A stretch of 64,000 bases of DNA from Roseovarius aestuarii (GTDB lineage Bacteria; Pseudomonadota; Alphaproteobacteria; Rhodobacterales; Rhodobacteraceae): the NCBI GenBank assembly GCA_027214255.1, contig JAPWHL010000003.1, positions 109,054 to 173,053 on the forward strand, in the 5' to 3' direction. Below the pieces are notes generated by a model that was given only the letters and a program-made list of their open reading frames with translations, did not search any database and was not told where the DNA came from. Shown one piece after another: positions 43,556 through 52,578 of the stretch (positions are counted from its first letter, which is position 1; each line of letters begins with the position of its first letter). Position numbers and translations under genes: made by a program.

Positions 43556-44905
43556 CTATATTCCCCAAGCGGCGCATTTGCGATCTATGGTTTTGCGCGA
43601 AACGCCAAGCTGTCGGGCGGCCTCTGACCTGTTGCCATCCAAGACATCCAGCGCGCGCAGGATTTCACGCCTTTCGGTTTCTTCCAGCGATGTGATCTTG
43701 CCGTTTGGATCAGGCAGCTTCAGAGTGTCGATGGGGTAACGCCCGAAAATCAATGCCCGCTCAATAAAGTTGTGCAGCTCTCGGATGTTGCCGGGCCATT
43801 CATAGCGCAGCATCGCCGAGCGGACGGTCGACGGCATTTCTAACCGTGGTAGATTTAGTGCTGCGGAAATTTCGTTTTGAAACAATTCGGCTAAATCCAA
43901 CAGGTCCGTCCCACGTTCTTTCAAGGTGGGCATCGAGATTTCGACGACATTGATACGGAACAATAAATCCTCGCGAAATAGTCCGTCAGCTACAGCTTGC
44001 GGCAGAGATTTGGCCGTGGATATGACAAAACGTATGTCCAGCTGCACATCGCGCGAGGTCCCTATCGGTCGGATGGTTCCGTCTTCCAATACTCTCAATA
44101 GTGCCGTTTGAGCGCTTGCGTTCAATTCGCTGACGTCATCGAGGAAAACCGTCCCCCCCGACGCCGACGCCAACAGCCCCTCACGTTCAGATTGAGCGCC
44201 GGGAAATGCGCCTGCCGCGTGTCCAAATAGCTCGAACTCGATCATATCGGGGGGGATTGCACCGCACTGGATTGACACAAACGGAGCGTTGTCCCGACCT
44301 GAATGACTATGAAGGTGGCGTGCGGCCACTTCCTTGCCAGAACCACATGCGCCTGTGATCAGAATCGGCGTTGTCAGTGGTGCAACGCGCTCCAAAGTAT
44401 CACGAACGTCAGAAATGATCGCCGACTTTCCAACCAGTTTCCGACGGCGATGGCCTGTGGATGCCACATTGAGTTCGCGTTTTAACAGGAAGTTCTCTCG
44501 CTTTAACTTGGCAAAATCCAAGCTGCGGCGCAGAGCATTCAAGATCTGGCTCGAACGAAACGGTTTCACGAGGAAATCGGATACGCCTGCTCTCATCGCT
44601 TCAATGGCGGTTTGAAGGTCGGCGTAGGCCGTGATCATGATGATATCGGTAATTCCACCCTTTTCACGCTGGGTTTTGAGCCAATCGAGCCCCTTTTGCC
44701 CCGGCATGATATTGTCGAGCACCATCACGTCATATTGTTTCAACGATAATAGTTTTCCCGCAGTTTCAACGTCAGGAGCTTCGTCAACAGTCGCGCACAG
44801 AGGTCTGAGGGTTTGAACAAGAAAATGCCGCATGCCAGGTTCGTCATCAACGATCAAAATTCGCGCGGTCCTTAACTGCTCGTTATCCCCTCCCTCGGAT
44901 TTCAT
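43556..44905 (-). CDS. NtrC-type response regulator with altered GAFTGA motif
   Basis: I chose the ATG at 44905 because GGGAAGG precedes it; the frame is open to 45034. The 449-residue protein has a receiver domain with ILIVDDEPGMRHFLVQTLRP (about 16-35) and the acceptor Asp in DVMVLDNIMPGQKGL, an AAA+ domain and a Fis-type HTH (NRSEAARQLGVSRKTIDRK). The Walker A is GACGSGKE, and Walker B is FLDDV instead of the usual FLDEI. The sigma-54 contact loop is GAFPGA (Pro codon CCC) instead of GAFTGA. It may therefore not activate sigma-54 polymerase. Confidence 0.88.
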   Translation of the reverse strand: MKSEGGDNEQLRTARILIVDDEPGMRHFLVQTLRPLCATVDEAPDVETAGKLLSLKQYDVMVLDNIMPGQKGLDWLKTQREKGGITDIIMITAYADLQTAIEAMRAGVSDFLVKPFRSSQILNALRRSLDFAKLKRENFLLKRELNVASTGHRRRKLVGKSAIISDVRDTLERVAPLTTPILITGACGSGKEVAARHLHSHSGRDNAPFVSIQCGAIPPDMIEFELFGHAAGAFPGAQSEREGLLASASGGTVFLDDVSELNASAQTALLRVLEDGTIRPIGTSRDVQLDIRFVISTAKSLPQAVADGLFREDLLFRINVVEISMPTLKERGTDLLDLAELFQNEISAALNLPRLEMPSTVRSAMLRYEWPGNIRELHNFIERALIFGRYPIDTLKLPDPNGKITSLEETERREILRALDVLDGNRSEAARQLGVSRKTIDRKCAAWGI

Positions 44906-45300
44906 ACGGTGCCTTCCCGACATAATTTTCAGGTTCGGATTATGCTGTTGATGCCGCGATAGGCAACCGCCATCTGCTTTCGCGTACAATGCTACGTGGC
45001 TGCAAACGTTTTCGCCGTTAGGGGCAAACTTCAAACCAAGGCACGACCGACCATGCCGGTTTGGCTAAAGATGCTAAGTATCAAGTGTTTAGGCGTTATC
45101 CGAGCAAGGGCGCGGGCCCAACCTGCTCTATTCGCCACTTGGGGCTGTTCAGGCCATCGTGTAATCTTAGTGCGCGGAAGGCGTCGTTATGACTTGGTGC
45201 TAGTCGACTGGATTCATGGCCTAAAATCGTCGTACTGTTTGGCCTGGCGACGGTTCCTTTTCCTCTTCCCAAACTCGGGAACTCACTGTAGCGTTCGGGA
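44906..45300. other. Divergent promoter region before the B12 operon
   Basis: There are 395 nt between the response-regulator start and the cobalamin riboswitch. No credible gene is seen; the open minus-strand extension of the regulator frame runs into it. It must carry the promoter of the riboswitch operon on plus and that of the regulator on minus. Confidence 0.5.
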
Positions 45301-45491
45301 CACTTCGGTCCAGACGGTTCGCCGTTTGGGTAATTGGGAATGTGGTGCGGTGTATCCAAAAGGAGCCAATACCACAACTGCCCCCGCAACTGTAGGCGGA
45401 TAGCGAAGCCGGAATATGCCACTGCTGCGCAACGCGCGGCGGGAAGGACCGGCCCAGCATCGACCCGCGAGTCAGGAGACCTGCCGAAGTG
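45301..45491 (+). promoter_or_regulatory. Cobalamin riboswitch
   Basis: The closing stem is visible: CACTTCGG (45301-45308) is the exact complement of CCGAAGTG (45484-45491). Inside are the conserved core elements in order: CTGCCCCCGCAACTGTAGGC (45379-45398), TAGCGAAGCC, GCCACTG (45418-45424), GGGAAGG (45441-45447), and GTCAGGAGACCTGCC (45471-45485). That is the full B12-box set. It lies 142 nt before the btuB-like start and should reduce expression of the whole operon when adenosylcobalamin is available. Confidence 0.95.
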
Positions 45492-45633
45492 ATCACCCTG
45501 CTCGAACGCGAGGGGCGTTTCGTGCTGCGGATTTTCCGCCGAGGTGGCTTCACCGTCTGCGGGGGAACACGATCCCTCAATTGACACAGAACTTATTCGG
45601 CCCGTACGCGGGTTGTATCAATTAGGGGTAAGC

Positions 45634-47805
45634 ATGCGCTACCTATCTCTTGCGGTAAATCTTGCCGTCTGCACAGCCGTGGCAAGCACGGTTTGGGCGG
45701 AGGAACCTTATGATCTCGGTGAGATATCTGTCTTTGGCGGGATGGGGGTGAATGCCGGCCAATCGCCTGTCTCAGGGGACGAGGCAAAGGACACAATCAA
45801 CCCGACAACGACAACGGCGACACGTTTGCCTACCAAAGCCGTCAAGCTGCCCTACAGCGCCAATGTGATCACCCGCGAAGATATCGAGAAATCAGGGGCG
45901 ACACGTCTGGATCACGTTCTGGCGTCCGTTCCGGGGTTGCAAATTGGCACGCAAGGCAATGCTTATCCTCACATCGCAACACGGGGCATGCGCAACACTG
46001 CGGACATCCTCATTTTGGTCGATGGGGTGCCGTTTCAACAACTTAACGGCGCATCTGATCTTTCCATGCTGCCGATTGGCATCATTGAAAGGATTGAATT
46101 TGTAAAAGGGCCTGCGTCTGCTTTGTACGGGCGTAGTGCCATCGGCGGGGTTTTGCAGATATTCACAAAGCCGAGTTCTGACGAACCGGTTTATAAACAG
46201 CAGGTAACGATCGGTTCGAATAACTTCAAAGAAGCCCTGTTTAGCGGATATATCCCCCTGAAGTACGGCGATTTTTCCGTTCAGGCCGGTGTCACCGACA
46301 CAGATGGTTTCCAAGACAATACCGGCAGCACGTCTAAATTTTTTCAAGCGTCCTACAATCGTATTCTTAATGATTGGCTGACTGTCGGGATTGTCGCTCA
46401 GTATAGTCAGTTGGACGCAAAGCGCGGGTCGACCATTCCGCTCATCGATGGTCAGCCAGCCTATGGTATTTCTGTGGAAGACAATTTTGCGCTTCCTGGC
46501 GCACGCTTTGAGGGGGAATATATGTCCCTCTCCTTTCCCTTGAAAGCGCGTCTCGGGAATGGTTGGGAATTGCAGAATATTTTCAATGTGAATCGCTATG
46601 ACCGGATTGCCACGGGCGGCATCACGATCCGGCCCAGCTCGGCCCCGACCAACAAGAGCTGGTGGTTGTCAGATACCCGTCAGGAGGTCTGGAGAAACGA
46701 GACCCGTCTGGACTGGAAAGGGCAGGCGCTTGGTGGGCGAACGGCGTTGTCTTTTGGGTTCGACATGGAAAAAGGTAGCATGGATGTCACGTCACCATCG
46801 TGGTCCTTTGCCAGCCAACCGACTTACCTTGCGCCGGATTTCACAACGCCGTCTGCGAATGGGGCGAACTTTCCTTATGGTGTTCAGGGCGCGACAAGCT
46901 ATTCCAGAACTGATCAGAAAAGCGCGGGTATTTTTACCGGTTTGGAATACTCAAACGGACCTTGGAGCGTGTTTGCTGGCCTTCGCTGGGACGTATTTGA
47001 AACCACGCTCAAGCAATCTGGCACCAATGTAGTCGCAACCAAAAAGGGTGATGAACTGACAAAGCGCTTTGGTCTGAGCTATGCGGTTTATGACAGGCAG
47101 GACACGACCGTTACCCTGTTTGGCAACTATACGGAAGGTTTCAGACCTCAGCTACCGACGCTGTCCAACAGTGGTGGGGTTGTTCTGCCGCAGCTCCTTG
47201 ATCCGGAGTTTGCGCGCAGTATGGAAGCGGGTGTGAAAGTTAGTGCTTTGCAAAACAGGCTTTTCGCAGAGGTTACCTATTTTGATGTGGATCGAAAGGA
47301 CGCGCCGCGTTCTTATCGAACTGATCCTGACAATTTCTTGTTCACCAACGCTCGGCAAAAAATCAAAGGTGTCGAAACGCAAGTTCGGTACAAGGCGAAC
47401 GACGCGTGGAGCGGTTATGCCCACTATAGCTATCAGGACGCAGTCAACACATCCTTTGTCACGAGTACCGCCGACTATTCCGGCAATACCATTCGTATGG
47501 CCCCGAAACACCTGTTTGGCCTAGGTGTTAACTACAATTTCGGGAAGTTTAACTGGAATGTTGGCATGACCTATATAGGCAAGCGGCCTTTGCGGGATAA
47601 TACTGCCCCGCAAAACATCATGACGCTGCCTTCTTATACGGTGTGGAACACTTCGCTGCGCTACGATGCTGACAATTACTTTGTCCAAGGAACGATAAAC
47701 AACATCACGGACGCGTTTTACATCTCGGATGATTTTTCGAGTACTGACTCCGGCAACGCCGGAGCGCCGCGAGAGTTCATGTTGACAGTCGGGGTGCGGT
47801 TTTGA
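45634..47805 (+). CDS. btuB: TonB-dependent outer-membrane receptor, BtuB-like
   Basis: This 723-residue receptor starts at the ATG at 45634 after AGGGG; earlier starts lie in the leader. It has a signal peptide (about 1-25, VWAEE) and the plug domain with VITREDIEKSGATRLDHVLA (about 80-99), LQIGTQGNAYPHIATRGMRN, and ILVDGVPFQQLNGASDLSML. A 22-strand barrel ends in the typical final Phe (TVGVRF). The upstream riboswitch and downstream ABC genes make cobalamin the likely substrate. Energy would come from TonB, for instance the system at 1.5-4 kb. Confidence 0.88.
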   Translation: MRYLSLAVNLAVCTAVASTVWAEEPYDLGEISVFGGMGVNAGQSPVSGDEAKDTINPTTTTATRLPTKAVKLPYSANVITREDIEKSGATRLDHVLASVPGLQIGTQGNAYPHIATRGMRNTADILILVDGVPFQQLNGASDLSMLPIGIIERIEFVKGPASALYGRSAIGGVLQIFTKPSSDEPVYKQQVTIGSNNFKEALFSGYIPLKYGDFSVQAGVTDTDGFQDNTGSTSKFFQASYNRILNDWLTVGIVAQYSQLDAKRGSTIPLIDGQPAYGISVEDNFALPGARFEGEYMSLSFPLKARLGNGWELQNIFNVNRYDRIATGGITIRPSSAPTNKSWWLSDTRQEVWRNETRLDWKGQALGGRTALSFGFDMEKGSMDVTSPSWSFASQPTYLAPDFTTPSANGANFPYGVQGATSYSRTDQKSAGIFTGLEYSNGPWSVFAGLRWDVFETTLKQSGTNVVATKKGDELTKRFGLSYAVYDRQDTTVTLFGNYTEGFRPQLPTLSNSGGVVLPQLLDPEFARSMEAGVKVSALQNRLFAEVTYFDVDRKDAPRSYRTDPDNFLFTNARQKIKGVETQVRYKANDAWSGYAHYSYQDAVNTSFVTSTADYSGNTIRMAPKHLFGLGVNYNFGKFNWNVGMTYIGKRPLRDNTAPQNIMTLPSYTVWNTSLRYDADNYFVQGTINNITDAFYISDDFSSTDSGNAGAPREFMLTVGVRF

Positions 47806-48704
47806 TGCTTACAAGGCGTCGTTTCCTGTCAGGCAGTGCCGCCCTTGCGGTAAGTTGTGGGTCAAGCGCAAACGCTTTCGCGTTTGAGGATGCGCTTGGC
47901 AACGAGATTGTTCTGCCAAACCTTCCGCGCCGGGTCATCACGATCAACTCGGCTATGATTGAATCGGTGTTTGCCATCGGCGCAGGCCAGCAAGTGGTTG
48001 GTGTCGGAGGTAAGGTTATGCACCCGCCAGAAGCGTTCGGACTCCCTTCCGTGGGGGGCGCGGTCGGGTATTCCGCAGAAGCGGTGCTGGCCCTGAAACC
48101 GGAACTCGTGGTCATGGCGGTTAGTACCAGTGCTGCGGCACAGTTGACGCGGCCGATGAAGGCCATGAATGTTCCGGTTTTTCTGGCAAGCTATAGCGAT
48201 TTTCCATCCATTTTACGCTATATTGGGTTGCTTGGTCCGGCGTTGGGGCGCAGCCAACAGGCCGAACAACTGGTGCAAAACATGCAGGCGCAAACCGTGC
48301 AGCTGCGGCAACGTTTGCAAGACAGGCCGCGTTTGCGGGTCTTCCTTGAAACGGGGGCAGCGGGCAATGCGGCTTTCCAAACCGTCCGGCGCGGGCACTA
48401 TGCGAACGATTCAATCTACTTCGCTGGCGGCGAGAATGTGTTTTCGGATTTGCGTGGCCCAAAACAAGTGACTGTCGAAGGGATCGCGGCCGCAGATCCA
48501 GATAAGATTGTCGTGCTCACCAGCGATCCGAATTGGACATCCCAGACAATAGCGCAAAGGCCCGGTTGGCATGTGTTGCGCGCTGTGCGTGAAGGCAATG
48601 TTGTCGTGCTTCCCCGGTCGTTCATGCTTGTTCCGGGGCCGCGACAAGCCAAAGCGATTTCCATTCTTGCGCACGCGATTCACCCCGAGGCATTCGCCCA
48701 ATGA
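47805..48704 (+). CDS. btuF: Cobalamin-type ABC transporter periplasmic binding protein
   Basis: This 299-residue protein starts at an ATG overlapping the receptor stop. The N-terminus has a twin-arginine signal (TRRRFLSGSAALAVSCGSSA), unusual for BtuF. The class III fold shows RRVITINSAMIESVFAIGAG, VVGVGGKVMHPPEAFGLPSV and KPELVVMAVSTS. A helical backbone joins the lobes. By context it captures B12; the fold alone would also suit heme or siderophores. Confidence 0.85.
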   Translation: MLTRRRFLSGSAALAVSCGSSANAFAFEDALGNEIVLPNLPRRVITINSAMIESVFAIGAGQQVVGVGGKVMHPPEAFGLPSVGGAVGYSAEAVLALKPELVVMAVSTSAAAQLTRPMKAMNVPVFLASYSDFPSILRYIGLLGPALGRSQQAEQLVQNMQAQTVQLRQRLQDRPRLRVFLETGAAGNAAFQTVRRGHYANDSIYFAGGENVFSDLRGPKQVTVEGIAAADPDKIVVLTSDPNWTSQTIAQRPGWHVLRAVREGNVVVLPRSFMLVPGPRQAKAISILAHAIHPEAFAQ

Positions 48705-49690
48705 AGCCCGGTGTAGGTTCAATTGTAATTGCGGTGTGTCTGGCCATCGCCGGGGTTTTGACAGGTGCCTCTCTAGGGGTGGATTTCGTTACCCCCGCTC
48801 AGCTTTTCGGCGCGCTTGTCGACAGTATCACACAACCCCAACCGGATATCATTTCATGGCGGCTCCAAAGGGTGGTCGGCGCGTTCTTTGTCGGGTTTTG
48901 CCTTGGGATAGCTGGCGTCATTTTCCAAGGCGCATTTCGCAATCCGTTGGCTGAGCCTTTCTTGCTGGGGAGTGCTGCGGGCGGATCGTTGGGTGCGGCA
49001 TTGGCAATACTCCTGCCGACGGCTGCTGTGTCGAGTGTCGGCCTGCCCGTTATGGCCTTTTTAGGGGCGTGGGGCGCAACCTTGACCGTGCTTGGCATCA
49101 GCCGCTTTGCCAAGATCGACGATGCCGCCGGAATGCTGCTTGTCGGTATTGCCGTTGCGGCATTGCTTGGGGCGACGCGTTCCATGACCACACTCGTTCT
49201 GTCTGATGAAACAGTGAGCCTTCAGGCGATGCTGAGTTGGACACTTGGATCACTTCAGACCCCCATGGGCGCTACTTTGGCGTTGTTCGGCGTTCTTTCT
49301 TTCGCTTTGCTTGCTGTTTCAATGTTCCTGGCAAAGGGGCTTGATATTCTGGGGTTCGGAGAACCAACCGCCCAGACCATGGGGATGGACGTCGCGCGCT
49401 TTCTCGGTGTGGCGCTTACGATCGGAGCTTTGACGACGGGCTTGGCGGTTGCTTGGGGTGGCGTATTGGGGTTTGTCGGACTTGTAGTGCCGCATATGGT
49501 CCGCTGGTGGGTTGGCGAACGTCACGGTCCGTTATTGGTTCATTCTGCCTTGATCGGTGGGGGATTGCTTGCCGCACTAGACGGGGTTTCACGTGCGTTG
49601 ATCCCACCTTCTGAAATCCCGCTTGGCCTTATCACCGCATTTATGGGTGCGCCTTTTTTCCTTCTTCTAATCGTGAGACGCTACAGATGA
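48701..49690 (+). CDS. btuC: FecCD-family ABC permease (BtuC-like)
   Basis: This 329-residue polytopic permease has the motifs PDIISWRLQRVVGAFFVGFC (about 47-66), GIAGVIFQGAFRNPLAEPFL, LGSAAGGSLGAALAILLP and GFVGLVVPHMVRWWVG (about 268-283), the cytoplasmic coupling loop with the ATPase. It starts in the last codons of the binding-protein gene (ATGA) and ends overlapping the ATPase gene. It imports cobalamin by context. Confidence 0.9.
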   Translation: MKPGVGSIVIAVCLAIAGVLTGASLGVDFVTPAQLFGALVDSITQPQPDIISWRLQRVVGAFFVGFCLGIAGVIFQGAFRNPLAEPFLLGSAAGGSLGAALAILLPTAAVSSVGLPVMAFLGAWGATLTVLGISRFAKIDDAAGMLLVGIAVAALLGATRSMTTLVLSDETVSLQAMLSWTLGSLQTPMGATLALFGVLSFALLAVSMFLAKGLDILGFGEPTAQTMGMDVARFLGVALTIGALTTGLAVAWGGVLGFVGLVVPHMVRWWVGERHGPLLVHSALIGGGLLAALDGVSRALIPPSEIPLGLITAFMGAPFFLLLIVRRYR

Positions 49691-50424
49691 TTAGAGCCGA
49701 AAATCTGTGCGTTGTTCGGAAGGGTGCCGTTTTGCTGAACGACATCTCATGCCATCTGGAGCCGGGCGAACTGGTTGCAGTGATCGGGCCGAATGGTGCG
49801 GGTAAGTCCACCCTTGTAAAGTGTCTGGTTGGTCTTGAGAAAACAACTTCGGGACAGATGTTTCTCCAACAGCGGCCCATCGCATCATACACGCCACGTG
49901 AACGTGCGCGGCACGTCTCCTACATCGCGCAACAGCAGGAGTTTTTGTGGGACTTAACCGTTTTAGAAGTTGTGACCTTGGGTGCCAAAACGCCCGGCGC
50001 TGCGGAAGGGATTTTGGCGCATCTGGCGCTGAGAGAATTTTCCGATAGACGGATCAAGAGCCTGTCCGGAGGCGAGCGCGCGCGCGTAATGCTTGCCCGG
50101 GCGCTGGCTGCGCAAGCGTCTCTTTTGATTGCGGATGAACCCGCGGCACATCTTGACGTCGGTCAGCAGCGCGCGGCGATGGCCGCAATACGACAAGAGG
50201 TTCGCCGCCGCGCGTTGGGCGCACTTGTTGTGATCCATGATCTGAATCTGGCATTCACATTCGCAGACAGAATACTGCTTTTGGATAATGGAAGACTGAC
50301 TTTGGATGATGCAGCGGATCAGGCGTTACATGCGCAAGAGCTTGATCAGGCCTTCAATCAATCATTCATTCGGGTTGAGGTTGGCGGTCGTTTCGTTGTC
50401 TTTCCCGAGGAGCAAGTGTCATGA
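49687..50424 (+). CDS. btuD: Iron/cobalamin-type ABC ATP-binding protein (BtuD-like)
   Basis: This 245-residue ATPase has Walker A GPNGAGKSTLVKCLVGLE (about 37-54), signature LSGGERARVMLARALAA (about 124-140), Walker B SLLIADEPAAHLDVGQQRA and the switch His in VIHDLNLAF. Length and motif order match FepC/BtuD. It overlaps both neighbours by 4 nt and drives the permease encoded upstream. Confidence 0.9.
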   Translation: MIRAENLCVVRKGAVLLNDISCHLEPGELVAVIGPNGAGKSTLVKCLVGLEKTTSGQMFLQQRPIASYTPRERARHVSYIAQQQEFLWDLTVLEVVTLGAKTPGAAEGILAHLALREFSDRRIKSLSGGERARVMLARALAAQASLLIADEPAAHLDVGQQRAAMAAIRQEVRRRALGALVVIHDLNLAFTFADRILLLDNGRLTLDDAADQALHAQELDQAFNQSFIRVEVGGRFVVFPEEQVS

Positions 50425-51422
50425 CTCGTTTTGCTATCCTCGATCAGTCAGCAACATCTCAGGGCACATCCCATCAGGCAACACTGCAACAAACCGTCGA
50501 GATGGCTCAACATGCCGAGCGGCTCGGTTACGCGCGGTACTGGCTTGCCGAGCATCACAACAGCCCGGCAAATGTGGGCACCGCACCCGAGATTCTATGC
50601 GCGACGATCAGCGCAAAAACCGACCACATAAGAGTGGGTAGCGCGGGTGTTTTGTTGCAGCATTATTCACCGCTGAAAGTTGCCGAAGTCTTTCGTGTTC
50701 TAAGCGCGCTTGCGCCGGGTCGGATTGATTTGGGCATTGGACGCTCGCCCGGCGGTAATCCAGCTACGGTGGAGGCGCTCAACCGAGGGGCGAGGGTGAA
50801 AGAGCATGCCGACGCGTTTCGGGAGCTTCTGGGGTGGATTGGACATAGCGATGACGATCCGGGCCAAGGTGGGGTCAACGCATTTCCCTTTGGGGTGGAC
50901 GGCCCTGAACCTTGGGGGCTTGGAAGCTCTCTGAGCGGAGCGATGTTGGCAGCAGAGCTGGGAACCCCGTTTTGTTTCAACTATTCCCATGGCACTAATT
51001 TCCACTTGGCGAAAAGTGCCCTTGAGGCCTATCGCGAGAACTTTCGCCCCAGTACAAGGTGCCCACGCCCCGTCACATCCTTGTCTATTTGGGTTCTCGC
51101 AGCCGAAACCGCACAAGAGGCAGACTATCTTTTTGCACCCCGCGCCTATTGGCGGGTTCAACTCGACCGAGGAAAACGTGGAGCAATGGTGCCGCCAGAC
51201 GTTGCTTTGAGCGAGCGATTTACCCCCCAAGAGCAAGCGCGGGTCGATGAGATGCGGGGATACTCCATCATTGGCGCTGCGGATGATGTCGCTGATCGGT
51301 TGCGCAATATTGTGACGCAGTTTGACGTGAACGAGATCGTTCTGGCGACCTGGACCTACGAGGCAAAGGACCGGCTTCACTCTTATGACCTTTTGGCACA
51401 ACGATTGATCAGCGCCAGCTAA
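50421..51422 (+). CDS. Luciferase-like (MsnO8-type) flavin oxidoreductase in the B12 operon
   Basis: This 333-residue TIM-barrel flavin monooxygenase-family protein starts with an ATGA overlap on the btuD-like gene. It has FAILDQSATSQGTSHQATLQ, ERLGYARYWLAEHHNSPANV (about 34-53), RVGSAGVLLQHYSPLKVAEV, GRIDLGIGRSPGGNP and a C-terminal GAADDVADRLRNIVTQFDVN. It should be co-transcribed under the cobalamin riboswitch. Whether it acts on corrinoids or on an unrelated compound is unknown. Confidence 0.85.
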   Translation: MTRFAILDQSATSQGTSHQATLQQTVEMAQHAERLGYARYWLAEHHNSPANVGTAPEILCATISAKTDHIRVGSAGVLLQHYSPLKVAEVFRVLSALAPGRIDLGIGRSPGGNPATVEALNRGARVKEHADAFRELLGWIGHSDDDPGQGGVNAFPFGVDGPEPWGLGSSLSGAMLAAELGTPFCFNYSHGTNFHLAKSALEAYRENFRPSTRCPRPVTSLSIWVLAAETAQEADYLFAPRAYWRVQLDRGKRGAMVPPDVALSERFTPQEQARVDEMRGYSIIGAADDVADRLRNIVTQFDVNEIVLATWTYEAKDRLHSYDLLAQRLISAS

Positions 51423-51525
51423 ATGAGTTGCGTATTCAGGCAGATCTTTCCGTTCTGATCTTGGGCGACATCATGGGCCAATTTTGCGAATTTAGTGGTC
51501 GCGCCGCTCGCGATCTAGGCAATCC

Positions 51526-52476
51526 CTAGTTCGTCGCAATCGGATCCGAGGTCTGTTTGAAGCTTTCCGGTGGAGTGCCGGATGAGTCCGAGATCTGCTC
51601 GGCGAGCCACGCGCAGAACATCTTGGCGCTGTCACTCTGAGAACGGCAGGTCAGATAGTAATGATCTCGCGCCAAAGGCTCTATGCTGTCGATTTTTAAA
51701 AGTGATCCATCAGCAAGGTAACGATCGACCAACGGGTGTCCGGCAAGCGCCACGCCATGTCCTTCGATCGCGGCTTGCAGCATGTTATTGTATGTGTTGA
51801 CCTGAACACCGGACTGTTCTTTGGGTGGTGATAATCCCTGCGTTTGGAACCAATGCTGCCAGCGCGCTTCGACCCTGTAACGCCCTGAAAGGTAAAGCAG
51901 GCTCTCGTGGCGTAGGTCGGCTGCACATGTGAGTGCCTTGCGCGCGCGGTACTTCGGACTGAAGACAGGGAAAATGGTTTCTTGAAGGATCGGGTGCCAC
52001 GTTTCCAGATCATCAGGTTCGGGAATGTATCTGATGGCGATGTCGATGGATTCAGCGGCAAGATCCAAATAGCGGTCAGATACGACAAGGTTGATTTCCG
52101 TGTCGGGATAATGGGCTGCAAAATTCACAAGCCGCGGCATTAGCCAGTAGGTCGCAAAAGCAGATGTTACCGTTACGGACAGGCGGGTGCTGCCTACTTC
52201 GGCGCGTTGCTGTGCCAGTGCCTCAGCGATTTGTTTAAGCGCGGGGTTCACGGAATCTTTAAGGGCCACGCCAGCGGCTGTCAGGGTAACGTCGCGATGT
52301 CCTCGAACAAACAGTTTCTTGCCCAGATTCGCCTCAAGGTCGGCGATGTGTCGGCTGACAGCAACGCGTGTTACGCCCATCTCCTCGGCGGCACGCGTAA
52401 AGCTTTGTGAACGCGATGCGACCTCAAATGTTACTAAATGGCGCAGCAAATGCGCGTCTTTGCGTAGGTTTGCCAT
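51526..52476 (-). CDS. LysR-family regulator (GcvA/choline-sulfate-regulator-like)
   Basis: The 316-residue protein starts at the ATG at 52476 (MANLRKD); the open frame upstream is hydrophobic and not credible. Its HTH is at about 20-52 (QSFTRAAEEMGVTRVAVSRH, then ADLEANLGKKLFVRGH). Its effector domain starts at about 95. It is divergent from proX, and in other alphaproteobacteria similar LysR genes stand beside choline-sulfatase loci and regulate them. The 102-nt gap holds a matching inverted repeat (see 52483-52509). Confidence 0.87.
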   Translation of the reverse strand: MANLRKDAHLLRHLVTFEVASRSQSFTRAAEEMGVTRVAVSRHIADLEANLGKKLFVRGHRDVTLTAAGVALKDSVNPALKQIAEALAQQRAEVGSTRLSVTVTSAFATYWLMPRLVNFAAHYPDTEINLVVSDRYLDLAAESIDIAIRYIPEPDDLETWHPILQETIFPVFSPKYRARKALTCAADLRHESLLYLSGRYRVEARWQHWFQTQGLSPPKEQSGVQVNTYNNMLQAAIEGHGVALAGHPLVDRYLADGSLLKIDSIEPLARDHYYLTCRSQSDSAKMFCAWLAEQISDSSGTPPESFKQTSDPIATN

Positions 52477-52482
52477 AACGAT

Positions 52483-52509
52483 TTGATTAACACAAAGTAA
52501 CGCAATCAA
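52483..52509. promoter_or_regulatory. Inverted repeat between divergent LysR and proX genes
   Basis: TTGATT (52483-52488) and AATCAA (52504-52509) are inverted around 15 nt, with two GTAACGC-like elements nearby. A dyad of this size between a LysR gene and its divergent target is a typical LysR operator, but the site is not proven. Confidence 0.45.
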
Positions 52510-52578
52510 CAACTGCACAGAGCGTCGGCAACGCGTAACATTCACTTAAAAGAAAAAATCTTGTCAGGGAGACAGACT

